Shown here one piece after another: positions 1 to 6,713 of a DNA stretch of 9,225 nt. The DNA comes from an uncultured Collinsella sp. (lineage in GTDB: Bacteria > Actinomycetota > Coriobacteriia > Coriobacteriales > Coriobacteriaceae). The DNA lies in contig USHZ01000071.1 of the NCBI GenBank assembly GCA_900554595.1, positions 1-9,225 of the forward strand, read 5' to 3'. The translations under genes and the position numbers were made by a program. The notes beneath the pieces are model-generated. The model searched no databases and was not told the DNA's origin. It saw nothing but the letters and a program-made list of their open reading frames with translations. Position 1 is the first letter of the stretch, and every line of letters begins with the position of its first letter.

Positions 1-55
1 GTGCACCGGGCCGCTGTCCTCGAGCCGGCATCAGCTTGCCGGTCTCAAAACGTAT
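1..55. repeat. Direct repeat, copy 1 (left edge cut by window)
   Basis: These 55 bases recur without a mismatch at 898-952, 897 bases further on. The match begins at base 1, so the repeat may extend left of the window. This copy starts inside the 20-bp palindrome that is complete in copy 2 and carries the whole CCGGCA-TCAGCT-TGCCGG hairpin. The copies diverge after CGTAT: here ACTTG follows, there GCCGT. The two copies bracket the DUF1648 membrane-protein gene. Origin unknown; it could be a segmental duplication, an element end or a recombination site. Confidence 0.9.
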
Positions 56-58
56 ACT
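53..58 (+). promoter_or_regulatory. Possible -10 box for the DUF1648 gene
   Basis: TATACT matches the -10 consensus at five of six positions and lies about 50 bases before the chosen ATG at 107. It spans the end of the direct repeat; in copy 2 the same place reads TATGCC. I see no good -35 box at 16-18 bases upstream, so this is weak evidence. Confidence 0.25.
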
Positions 59-106
59 TGATTTAAGGCGGAGTGGAATGTGGGCGCGCAAGGAGATGCG
101 GAATCG

Positions 107-733
107 ATGAGAGCCTCAAAAAAAATTACTGCAGTGTTATCATCTTTCATCCTCTCTATTCTTCCATTTCTGATTCTATGGGCGGCTTGGTCAGTCCTCC
201 CTGATACAATTCCCGCTCATTGGAGTGGGGGTGTGGTTGATCGATGGGGTAATAAGCTTGAATTGCTGGTTGTTCCGCTGTTTTTCCTGATTGGTTCTAT
301 TGCAATTTCTGTATACCTTATTGTTTCCACGCGGCGAAGAGAGTTCGCGGATTTCTCTGTTCGAATGCGACGGGACTTTGTTGCGTGCTATATTTCTAGT
401 CTTCTTTTATCGACAACCTGCTCAGTGATAATTGCCGTTTGGGTTCAGTTGATTCTTACGCAAAGCACTGCGGTTGATGGGGGGCTTGGACTATCGATCC
501 TGTATTCCCTTCCCGGGCTATATGTGATCTTGTGCGCTTTGCCGCCTTTTTATGCGAGCGGCGAGAGCAAAAAGGCAGAGCGCCTGATAACAGTTCTTAT
601 TGGCGGCGCGGAGATTGTTCTTTGTGGAATAGTGCTTGAAGGTTCGGCTGCCTCTTATGCGATGATTGGACTGATGATTCTGTTCTGTGCGTTTGAGATT
701 GTGTCACTGGTAAGGGATAGCCGGTCCTTATGA
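107..733 (+). CDS. DUF1648-domain (SdpI N-terminal-like) membrane protein
   Basis: A 208-residue predicted inner-membrane protein. The DUF1648 signature is clear at residues 31-50 (LPDTIPAHW, then G and D..GNK), just after the first membrane segment. About six hydrophobic segments are seen, near residues 8-30, 52-73, 91-117, 129-149, 160-177 and 184-202, with a basic loop at 76-90. A GTG at position 80 is in frame, but ATG 107 is preferred because AAGGAG lies at 90-95, eleven bases before it. DUF1648 forms the N-terminal part of SdpI, an immunity protein for a secreted toxin, and is also found in many uncharacterised membrane proteins, so immunity is only a suggestion. The gene is clearly AT-richer (by eye about 45-48% GC) than its neighbours and is bracketed by a direct repeat, which suggests transfer. 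No regulator gene is adjacent in the window. Confidence 0.8.
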   Translation: MRASKKITAVLSSFILSILPFLILWAAWSVLPDTIPAHWSGGVVDRWGNKLELLVVPLFFLIGSIAISVYLIVSTRRREFADFSVRMRRDFVACYISSLLLSTTCSVIIAVWVQLILTQSTAVDGGLGLSILYSLPGLYVILCALPPFYASGESKKAERLITVLIGGAEIVLCGIVLEGSAASYAMIGLMILFCAFEIVSLVRDSRSL

Positions 734-875
734 GTTGAATTACGCGCGTGCGGATATAAAGGGTGGCATGTTAAATTTGTTGAAAACTCTGACATGCGCT
801 GCCGACTTCATTAAAATCGATTGCCAATCAAGTCTTCCTATATATGCGAGCCCTGAGAAGCTGCGCTGTGAACCT

Positions 876-943
876 GAGACCGCTATCGATCGGCCCGGTG
901 CACCGGGCCGCTGTCCTCGAGCCGGCATCAGCTTGCCGGTCTC
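876..943. repeat. Palindromic element with nested stems
   Basis: GAGACCG at 876-882 and CGGTCTC at 937-943 are exact inverted repeats. They enclose a perfect 20-bp palindrome at 891-910 (CGGCCCGGTGCACCGGGCCG) and a 6-bp stem at 922-927/934-939. The outer and second stems compete for bases 937-939. No T-tract follows on either strand, so this is not a standard terminator. The right two thirds of it belong to the direct repeat. Function unknown. Confidence 0.6.
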
Positions 944-952
944 AAAACGTAT
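898..952. repeat. Direct repeat, copy 2
   Basis: Perfect 55-base match to positions 1-55. In this copy the sequence to the left is visible and completes the palindrome centred between 900 and 901. It lies 164 bases after the stop of the DUF1648 gene. Confidence 0.9.
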
Positions 953-1177
953 GCCGTCCGGTACGACCAACAGCCGAGTCTTGCGCCCAGTTCGAGCAGC
1001 GCCAGAGCCCCGTGCCGGAACCCGCGCAGCCGATGGCAGGGGAATTCAGCCGCGGCCATCGAGGAGCCGACCCAGGGACGGCGCCCCCAGTCCTCGAAAG
1101 ATTTCCACCGCCCCCTACAGGCCTGGATTGATTTAACAGTTGATTTAATCTGGCTGAACAAGCCGAGCATGGGCCGG

Positions 1178-1199
1178 TTGACAAAATGTAAGGTAAAAT
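1178..1199 (+). promoter_or_regulatory. Promoter-like boxes upstream of the antitoxin gene
   Basis: A perfect TTGACA lies at 1178-1183 and TAAAAT at 1194-1199, in an AT-rich patch about 85 bases before the antitoxin start. The 10-base spacing is too short for a normal promoter, and no good -10 box is seen 16-18 bases after the TTGACA. Listed only as a candidate. Confidence 0.2.
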
Positions 1200-1284
1200 A
1201 GCAGATACGACCGTACGCCGGTGCGGGGTTCGGGTGATGTGATAGAAAGTAATTCACGTATTGCATCCAACTGGGAGGCGCATC

Positions 1285-1479
1285 ATGGCAACCGCCACCG
1301 CAGCCCTGAGAACCCCCGAGGACCTCGCGAACAGGTACGACCGCCTGGCGAAGTCGACGGGCCGCACGAAAACCTTCTACATGACGGAGGCGCTTGCCGC
1401 AGAGATAGGCAGGCTCGAATACGAGTACGGCCTCATAAATTATCCGGGAAGCGTTTGGTTGCGAGGCATGCCAGTGTGA
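1285..1479 (+). CDS. RHH/RelB-like antitoxin, C-terminus apparently replaced
   Basis: A 64-residue protein whose first 50 residues look like the ribbon-helix-helix antitoxins of type II toxin-antitoxin systems. An N-terminal strand (ATAALRTP) is followed by helix DLANRYDRLAKSTG, the typical RTKTFYMTEAL segment and a helix IGRLEYEYGL. Such antitoxins dimerise, bind their own promoter and use an acidic C-terminal tail of some 20-30 residues to bind a RelE-type toxin. Here the tail is only 14 residues (INYPGSVWLRGMPV), unlike that tail, and no toxin gene follows; the next gene is the convergent kinase gene whose stop lies 12 bases away. ATG 1285 has GGGAGG at 1273-1278, six bases upstream. The gene is probably a remnant: it may still bind DNA but should not neutralise a partner. 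The family call is by pattern only. Confidence 0.65.
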   Translation: MATATAALRTPEDLANRYDRLAKSTGRTKTFYMTEALAAEIGRLEYEYGLINYPGSVWLRGMPV

Positions 1480-1491
1480 GGGCCTGATTCG

Positions 1492-2889
1492 TCAGATCCC
1501 GCACAGGGGGACCGCGATGGTGGCCACCGCGCCGCCCGAGGGGCTGTTGGCGAGCGAGACGGAGCCCCCGTGGGCGCTCGCGGCCTCGGAGGCGACGTGG
1601 AGGCCGAGCCCGTAGTGGCGGCCTCCGTCGCGCGAGGAGCGGGAGGAGTCGTCTGTGAAGAGGCGCTCGCAGCCGCGTTCGAGGGCGGCGGGAGAAAAGC
1701 CCGGTCCGTCATCGGCGACCTCGATGACGAGGCGCCCTCCCGCGACGTCGCAGGAGACAGCCACGCGCGAGCGTGCGTGCTCGGCGGCGTTGGCCACGAG
1801 GTTCGCGGCGGCTCGCGCCAGGCTGGTTCGGTCGAGCGCGGCCTCGGGCGCGCCCGCGACAGCGGGGCCCGTGGCCGCGTCGAGCGTCACGCCTCGCGCC
1901 CGAGCGATCTGGGCGGCCTCGGCGAGAACCTGCTCGCAGAGCTCGGCCGGCCGCATGGGGGCCCTCTCCGCCCCGCCGGACCCGCGCGAGGCCTCGATGA
2001 GCAGGCGCACGTAGCCGTCGAGCCTTTCGACACTGCCGGCTATGTCGCGCGCGGCGGCCGCGAGGTCGGCGTCTTTCTCGTCTTCCAGCTCCTCCGCCAC
2101 GAAGTCGGCGTTGGCGCGCAGCACGGTGAGCGGCGTCTTGAGGTCGTGGGCGAGCGACGCCACCTGCTCGCGCTGCCCCCGCTCCGCGGCCCAGCGGGCC
2201 TCGAGCGACTCGGCGAGGGAGGCCCGCATGGCGTCCATCGCGGCGAGGACGTCGTTCACCTCGCGCACGTTGGTGCTGCCGACCGCGAAGTCGAGCTCCC
2301 CCGCGCCGACGCGCCCCGCCGCCTCCGCGAGCGGCGCCATCTTGCGCGAGATCACGCGGCTCGCGCGGCGCGCCACGAGCGCGAGCGCGAGCGCGCTTCC
2401 CGCAGCGGCGCCGACGAGCATGAGGCTCTGCGGGTTGGGAAGCAGGCCCGCGAGATCGCGCGAGACCCACTGCGGCAGGTACTCGCTGACGAGTGCGCAG
2501 GCCCCGCCGCCCTTGAGCGGGAACGCGGCGTAGGTGAGGCCCGAACCCCCGCCCTCGATCTCCACTGTGCCCGGATCAGCGGCGAGTGCCGCACGGGCCA
2601 TTTCCGTCGCGTCCTCGAGCCGCGTGCCCTCGAGGTCTGTCATCAGCACGTATCCGTCCTTGTTCAGGATGAGGTAGCGGTACGCCGTCGGCACGTCCTG
2701 CTGCCCGCAGACGCCGTCGCGTGCCAGGCCCTCCGCGACCTCGCGCGCATTGGCCGGCCCCCAGCTTGCCTCATAGACGAAGCCCGCGTTGATCGCCACG
2801 GAGAGCACCATGAACGAGGCGAGCCACGCCGTGGCGACCGCCGCGAACGCGTAGGCGAAGTAGCGCGCGATGACGAAGGAGAGCGGCAT
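1492..2889 (-). CDS. Sensor histidine kinase of the lantibiotic-immunity operon
   Basis: A 465-residue membrane sensor kinase. Membrane segments lie near residues 5-37 and 155-175, enclosing an extracytoplasmic domain of roughly 115 residues with two cysteines (C61, C131) that may sense peptide or envelope stress. A HAMP-like linker follows (about 176-228). The HisKA H-box SLAHDLKTPLT has the phospho-acceptor H248. The ATPase part has an N-box (NLVANAAEHA, N367), a G1 box DDGPG (393-397) and a G2 box GLGL (427-430), so all catalytic motifs are intact. ATG 2889 is preferred because the protein then begins directly with the first membrane helix and GAGG lies about ten bases upstream. A GTG at 2928, overlapping the regulator gene by 13 bases, would add 13 basic residues and cannot be excluded. 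It is the last gene of the operon and the likely partner of the regulator just upstream. Confidence 0.92.
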   Translation of the reverse strand: MPLSFVIARYFAYAFAAVATAWLASFMVLSVAINAGFVYEASWGPANAREVAEGLARDGVCGQQDVPTAYRYLILNKDGYVLMTDLEGTRLEDATEMARAALAADPGTVEIEGGGSGLTYAAFPLKGGGACALVSEYLPQWVSRDLAGLLPNPQSLMLVGAAAGSALALALVARRASRVISRKMAPLAEAAGRVGAGELDFAVGSTNVREVNDVLAAMDAMRASLAESLEARWAAERGQREQVASLAHDLKTPLTVLRANADFVAEELEDEKDADLAAAARDIAGSVERLDGYVRLLIEASRGSGGAERAPMRPAELCEQVLAEAAQIARARGVTLDAATGPAVAGAPEAALDRTSLARAAANLVANAAEHARSRVAVSCDVAGGRLVIEVADDGPGFSPAALERGCERLFTDDSSRSSRDGGRHYGLGLHVASEAASAHGGSVSLANSPSGGAVATIAVPLCGI

Positions 2890-2915
2890 GCCCCCGCGAC
2901 CTCGCGCCCCGGTCC

Positions 2916-3578
2916 TCAGAGCTGCCACTTGTACCCCATCCCCCAGACGGTCGCGATCGGATCGGCGCCGGCCTCGGAGAGTTTCCTCCGGGCGCGGCTG
3001 ACCTGCATGGATATGGCCGCGTCGTCGGCGTCGCTCTCCCAGCCGAGCACCGCCTCGCGTATCTGCGCGCGGCTCATGACCTGCCCGGGGTGACGAGCGA
3101 GGTACTCGCAGATGGCGTACTCGGTGGGCGTGAGCGGCACGGTCTCGCCGCCCACGGCGAGGTCGCGCGCCCCGAGGTCGATCCGCACCTCCCCGAAGGA
3201 GAGGGCGTGCGAGCGCGGCCGGCGCTCACGGCGTAGATGGGCCGCGACCTTGGCGCGCAGCTCCGCGGCCCCGAAGGGCTTGCGGACGTAGTCGTCGGCG
3301 CCCAGGCCGTAGCCGGCCACGGCGTCCTCCTCGGCCACGCGCGCGGTCAGGAAGATGATGGGCCCGTCGAAGTCCGGGCGGATCTGCCGCACGAGCTCGA
3401 AGCCGTCGAGCCCCGGCATCATGACGTCGCAGAGCACGAGGTCGAAGCGCGAGAGGTCCATCCCCGGGACCGCCGTCGGGTCCGCTGCCTTGACGACCTC
3501 ATGGCCGTCGCGGCCGAGGACGCGCGCGAGCGCGTCGAGGATCGCCCGCTCATCATCCACTGCCAGTATCCTCGCCAT
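2916..3578 (-). CDS. OmpR/PhoB-family response regulator
   Basis: A 220-residue two-domain regulator of usual family length. The receiver domain (about 1-118) has the acidic pair D8-D9, phospho-acceptor D51 (LVLCDVMMPG), T78 and K100 (VRKPF). A winged-helix DNA-binding domain (about 126-220) has the typical VPLTPTEYAICEYL start, a recognition helix near 187-200 (ISMQVSRARRKL) and the C-terminal GMGYKW wing. ATG 3578 is supported by a strong AGGAGGT on the complement of 3584-3590, five bases upstream. It should be phosphorylated by the adjacent kinase and control the transporter genes, as in NisRK- and CprRK-like systems. That regulatory target is inference from context. Confidence 0.95.
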   Translation of the reverse strand: MARILAVDDERAILDALARVLGRDGHEVVKAADPTAVPGMDLSRFDLVLCDVMMPGLDGFELVRQIRPDFDGPIIFLTARVAEEDAVAGYGLGADDYVRKPFGAAELRAKVAAHLRRERRPRSHALSFGEVRIDLGARDLAVGGETVPLTPTEYAICEYLARHPGQVMSRAQIREAVLGWESDADDAAISMQVSRARRKLSEAGADPIATVWGMGYKWQL

Positions 3579-3605
3579 GTTCGACCTCCTGAAACTCCCG
3601 CCGGC

Positions 3606-3634
3606 ATTGTACTTGCGCCGCGCTCAGCGGTCCA
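3606..3634 (-). promoter_or_regulatory. Internal promoter candidate for the regulator-kinase pair
   Basis: On the complement, TGGACC (3634-3629) and TACAAT (3611-3606) are separated by exactly 17 bases, matching the -35 consensus at four of six and the -10 at five of six positions. Transcription would begin near 3599, about 20 bases before the regulator ATG and just ahead of its ribosome binding site. The -35 box overlaps the last codons of the broken YxeA-like gene. It would allow low-level expression of the two-component pair independent of the transporter promoter. Confidence 0.45.
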
Positions 3635-4025
3635 GAGCCCCGCGCGCAGCCGCGGGTGCCTCGGCCGCGTTGCACGCGCGGTAGCGCACGCCCGAGCCGC
3701 CGCGCGCCTCGATCTCGAGCCAGCCCTCGCCGTCCGACTCCCGCCCGAAGAAGATGAGCTGGAGCTCTCGGACTTTGCCTCTGTCGTCCGCCGCGTCCAC
3801 CAGTTAGACGTAGTTTGCCCCCGCCCCAGTGGCGTCGGCGTAGGAGCTCGCGTGGCTGCCGGGCTCGGGCGCGGGCGCCCACATGGCGATCTCAGGGTTG
3901 GGCAGCACGCGGTCGGCGATCGAGCGCAGCGCCGACCCCCAGCCGGCGTCGAGCAGGGCATTCCCGCCCAGGACGAGCGCTGCGGAGAGGAGGGCGAGCG
4001 CGGCGGCGAGCGGCTTCCTACGCAT
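3624..4025 (-). pseudogene. YxeA-family (DUF1093-like) gene with an in-frame TAA
   Basis: The frame starts at ATG 4025, overlapping the end of the upstream permease gene by eight bases, and would code for about 132 residues, close to the usual YxeA length. A TAA at 3806-3804 stops it after 73 residues. The same frame then continues without a shift for 59 codons to TGA at 3626-3624. The first part has a basic N-terminus and hydrophobic segment (MRRKPLAAALALLSAALVLG), a likely signal peptide or anchor. After the stop come LVDAADDRGKVRELQLIFFG and a region ending in AARGALDR, which look like the Y.L..yd.dGk.kel.f core of YxeA proteins. The pattern fits one nonsense change (for example CAA or TAC to TAA) in a once functional gene. 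YxeA-family genes often sit next to lantibiotic-type ABC transporters; their function is not established. The 73-residue fragment could still be made. A reading error at this base is the main alternative. Confidence 0.7.
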
Positions 4026-4830
4026 CTGCCCTCCCGTCCTCGAAGCGGCAGAACCAGGCGATAAGGACGGCGGCGGTTGCCAGGGTGAGCACGAGGCCAG
4101 CGAGCGCAGTCGTGAGGAGAGGGCCCGCCGCGCGTGCGGCGTCGATGAAGGCCTCCACCCCGAGCGACCCCAGGCGCGCGGGCCAGGCGAGCGGCACCCA
4201 GCTCAGAGGCGTCGCCAGGGCACCGGTGAGCTCGCCGGTCATGAGGCCGTGCGCAAGTCCGCCCACTGAGAAGAACGCGAGGAGCCCCGCCGCGCCGGCG
4301 CCGATGGCGGCGTTGCGGCCGAGGCGCAGGGCCACGCCGAGTCCCAGCGCGTAGAGGGGCAGGCTGCCCAGCACGATGTCCGCCCAGGCGGCCGCAAGCG
4401 GAGCGGGCCCGAGCGGCAGGCGCCCGGCGACGGCGAGCACGGCCCCGAACACGCCGAGCGCCACGGCCAGCGCGGCGGCACCGAGCGCCGCAAGGGCGAG
4501 CAGCTTCGCAGCGACGGCGCGCCCGCGCGAGGGGACCGCCGTGAGGTTGGCGAGGCGCCCGGCAGCGCGCTCCTCGTCCACGGCGAGCCCGCAGACGATG
4601 GCGGACATGAGCGGCATGAGGGCGCCGAGGAACTGGACGTAGGCGTCCGCGCCCAGCGCCGGGTCCCATCGGGTTACGGAGAAGTACTCGCCGCAGGCAA
4701 GACCGGCTGCCAGGCCGCAGACGAGGTGCACCGCCGTGAGCGGGGAGCGCGCCAGGCGCAGGGCCTCGGAGAGCAGGGCCCGCGGGAGAGTCATGCGCGG
4801 CGTCGGGTCGGAGAGTCGTGTCATGGCCAT
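4018..4830 (-). CDS. Lantibiotic-immunity ABC permease, EpiG/MutG type
   Basis: A 270-residue integral membrane protein with about six hydrophobic segments, starting near residues 33-46, then 67-84, 110-135, 146-168, 172-200 and 235-258. The ending WFCRFEDGR resembles the W..RFE ending of LanG-type permeases. The frame is open further upstream to 5448, but only ATG 4830 makes sense: AGGAG lies five bases before it, and its first base overlaps the stop of the preceding permease (TGATG), a sign of translational coupling. A second ATG six bases later is less well placed. With the ATPase and the EpiE-type permease it should form the LanFEG complex, which removes lantibiotics from the membrane. 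Assignment to the G rather than the E subunit rests on gene order and the C-terminal pattern. Confidence 0.87.
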   Translation of the reverse strand: MAMTRLSDPTPRMTLPRALLSEALRLARSPLTAVHLVCGLAAGLACGEYFSVTRWDPALGADAYVQFLGALMPLMSAIVCGLAVDEERAAGRLANLTAVPSRGRAVAAKLLALAALGAAALAVALGVFGAVLAVAGRLPLGPAPLAAAWADIVLGSLPLYALGLGVALRLGRNAAIGAGAAGLLAFFSVGGLAHGLMTGELTGALATPLSWVPLAWPARLGSLGVEAFIDAARAAGPLLTTALAGLVLTLATAAVLIAWFCRFEDGRADA

Positions 4831-5596
4831 CACCTCTCCTCGGAGCGCGCGAACCAGGCCGCGCCCGCCGCCGTGAGCGCGGCGAACGCGAGCGCGCAGA
4901 CCGCAAGGCCCGCCAGTGTGAGCATGCCGTCCGCCGTGAGCGCCCCGCCGAGCGCCATGTCCGCCGCGAGTGGCTCGCCGCTCGGCAGCACGGGGATGAA
5001 GCTCGTGGGGATGACCATGCTCGCCGACGGCGGAAAGAGCTGCGGCAGCGGCACCAACGACCAGGCGAACCCACCCACGAGCTGCGCGGCGAGCGGGCAG
5101 AAGATGCCCACGAGCATGCCGAGTCGCGACGTGAGGAAGAGCCCTGCGGGGATCATCCACGCCGCGGTCACCGTGTTGGCGAGCGCGCAGAGGAGCATCG
5201 TGAGCGTGCCCGCGGCCGTGAGGCCCTGCGAGGAGAACGCCGAGCCCGCGAGGTAGATGCCGAAGACCACGAGGTTCGAGAGCGTGCAGAGCGCGAGGCA
5301 CCAGAGCGCCTTGGCCCACCAGGCGCGCCCGAGCGGGAAGCCCAGGCCCAGAAGCCCCCGCATCCGCGTGCGAGCGTCCGCCCGCGCGACGCACGCCACC
5401 ACGAGCGAGAGAGACACGGGCAGGAAGAGCGCGTACCAGTAGTTCCACGCGCTGAAGATCTGCACGCCCCGGTAGGGCATCGCGCCGAGCAGCGGCATCG
5501 GCAGCGCCATGAGCACGGCCAGGCGAACCGGTGCCGCGTGGCGCGACTTCAGGGCCTCAGCGCGCAGGCCCGCGAGCAGGCCGCCTTTCTCGCCCG

Positions 5597-5600
<4 letters not shown>
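4830..5600 (-). CDS. Lantibiotic-immunity ABC permease, EpiE/MutE type
   Basis: A 256-residue integral membrane protein with about six hydrophobic segments. After a basic N-terminus (LRAEALKSRHAAPVRLAVL) it has WNYWYALFLP at residues 52-61, which matches the aromatic N-W-W-Y..LP pattern of EpiE/MutE/NisE-type permeases. The C-terminus ends in a hydrophobic helix and AWFARSEER. The start codon overlaps the ATPase stop in an ATGA arrangement (four bases), and the stop overlaps the next permease start by one base. It is expected to be the second membrane subunit of the LanFEG transporter. Many alanine and leucine codons end in G or C, like the rest of the operon. Confidence 0.88.
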
Positions 5601-6325
<725 letters not shown>

Positions 6326-6393
6326 GGGTTTATCCTTTCTCTTCCGGGAGCGCGGGCCGAGCCACCGTGCCCGCGCGCCTTACCTTTCGGGTT

Positions 6394-6407
6394 CACCATC
6401 CATGGTG
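6394..6407. promoter_or_regulatory. Possible operator upstream of the transporter operon
   Basis: CACCAT-CC-ATGGTG is a perfect inverted repeat with a two-base centre, about 70 bases before the LanF start codon. Its place would suit a regulator site, but OmpR-family proteins more often bind direct repeats, and no promoter is recognisable beside it. Confidence 0.25.
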
Positions 6408-6528
6408 GGGCGCGTTTCTAACGAAGCCGTAACGGCCGTTGGGCTCTTTTGGCGCCAGCCAATCTCGACCCACACGCATTTGCTTAAAGCAACAACTTTC
6501 CCGATCGATGTAATCACCAAATCAAAAC

Positions 6529-6585
6529 GTGTACACCAGCCACCAAAGATGCCGAAAAATGTCGCTTTTGGAGGCTGATGTACAC
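6529..6585. repeat. 57-bp imperfect hairpin
   Basis: Arms 6529-6547 (GTGTACACCAGCCACCAAA) and 6567-6585 pair at 17 of 19 positions around a 19-base loop; mismatches are at 6536 and 6542. There is no T-tract on either strand, so it is not a simple terminator. It may be an interspersed palindromic or MITE-like repeat, or an RNA structure in either leader. Confidence 0.75.
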
Positions 6586-6652
6586 AAATGCAGAATCCAG
6601 CGCAGCCCAGAGGCACCCTTCACATGTCTGGACTCTCTATGGCCGCGCTGGA

Positions 6653-6677
6653 TAGACATCGCTAGAACGGGTATAGT
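6653..6677 (+). promoter_or_regulatory. Possible promoter of the pgsA operon
   Basis: TATAGT at 6672-6677 matches the -10 consensus at five of six positions, 36 bases before the GTG start. TAGACA at 6653-6658 matches the -35 box at five of six, but the 13-base spacing is short. A shifted -10, TAGTAT, would give 15 bases. The -10 box is the more credible part. Confidence 0.35.
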
Positions 6678-6713
6678 ATCGAAAGTTTTGTCGTTTACCA
6701 GCGGGGGAGTCCT

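Larger units (their letters stand above)
734..1284. other. 550-bp region with no convincing gene
   Basis: Several overlapping frames are open here on both strands, but none has a start with a ribosome binding site or a recognisable protein. The first part (734-870) is AT-rich and has a spaced inverted repeat, GCATGT at 766-771 with ACATGC at 793-798. The middle (876-1136) is very GC-rich and full of inverted repeats: the 20-bp palindrome at 891-910, the hairpin at 922-939, and a nested stem at 1059-1097 (TCGAGGA with TCCTCGA, enclosing GCCG with CGGC). The last part (1137-1284) turns AT-rich again and leads into the antitoxin gene. It may be a degraded mobile element or a structured RNA; I recognise neither. 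Confidence 0.6.
6326..6713. other. Divergent intergenic region between the two operons
   Basis: This 388-bp stretch holds the leader of the leftward immunity operon and that of the rightward pgsA operon. From left to right it contains the LanF ribosome binding site, a 14-bp palindrome (6394-6407), a palindrome AACGGCCGTT (6431-6440) within a weak hairpin ending in CTTTT, a 13-bp palindrome TTGCTT-A-AAGCAA (6480-6492), a large hairpin (6529-6585) and a possible promoter before pgsA. No frame in it has a supported start. I could not find a convincing -35/-10 pair for the leftward operon. Confidence 0.6.

Noticed and set aside
876..943. Integron attC site
   Set aside because: The layout (gene followed by palindromic element) is similar, but I see no conserved GTTRRRY/RYYYAAC ends and no integrase gene in the window.
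876..943. Rho-independent terminator after the DUF1648 gene
   Set aside because: The stems are strong, but no run of T follows on either strand, and the element lies more than 140 bases after the stop codon.
735..1266. Several open frames on both strands in the gene-free block
   Set aside because: They overlap one another, have no good ribosome binding site, and run across the palindromes with no recognisable protein family.
1570..3093. Long open frame of 507 codons on the + strand
   Set aside because: It is antisense to the kinase and regulator genes, is rich in Arg/Gly/Ala/His without any domain, and arises from the high GC of the opposite strand.
3804..3806. Recoded stop codon in the YxeA-like gene
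   Set aside because: TAA is not used for selenocysteine or pyrrolysine insertion, and no recoding element is evident; a nonsense change or read error is simpler.
3419..5074. Long open frame of 551 codons on the - strand
   Set aside because: It crosses the permease genes, YxeA pseudogene and regulator in another frame, is almost all Arg/Ala/Ser/Pro, and has no motif.
4831..5448. Upstream extension of the EpiG-type permease frame
   Set aside because: The extension is out of frame with the EpiE-type permease, is not membrane-like, and a better start with a ribosome binding site exists at 4830.
6380..6616. Small open frame of 78 codons on the - strand
   Set aside because: It runs through both arms of the 57-bp hairpin and the operon leader, and shows no family features or ribosome binding site.
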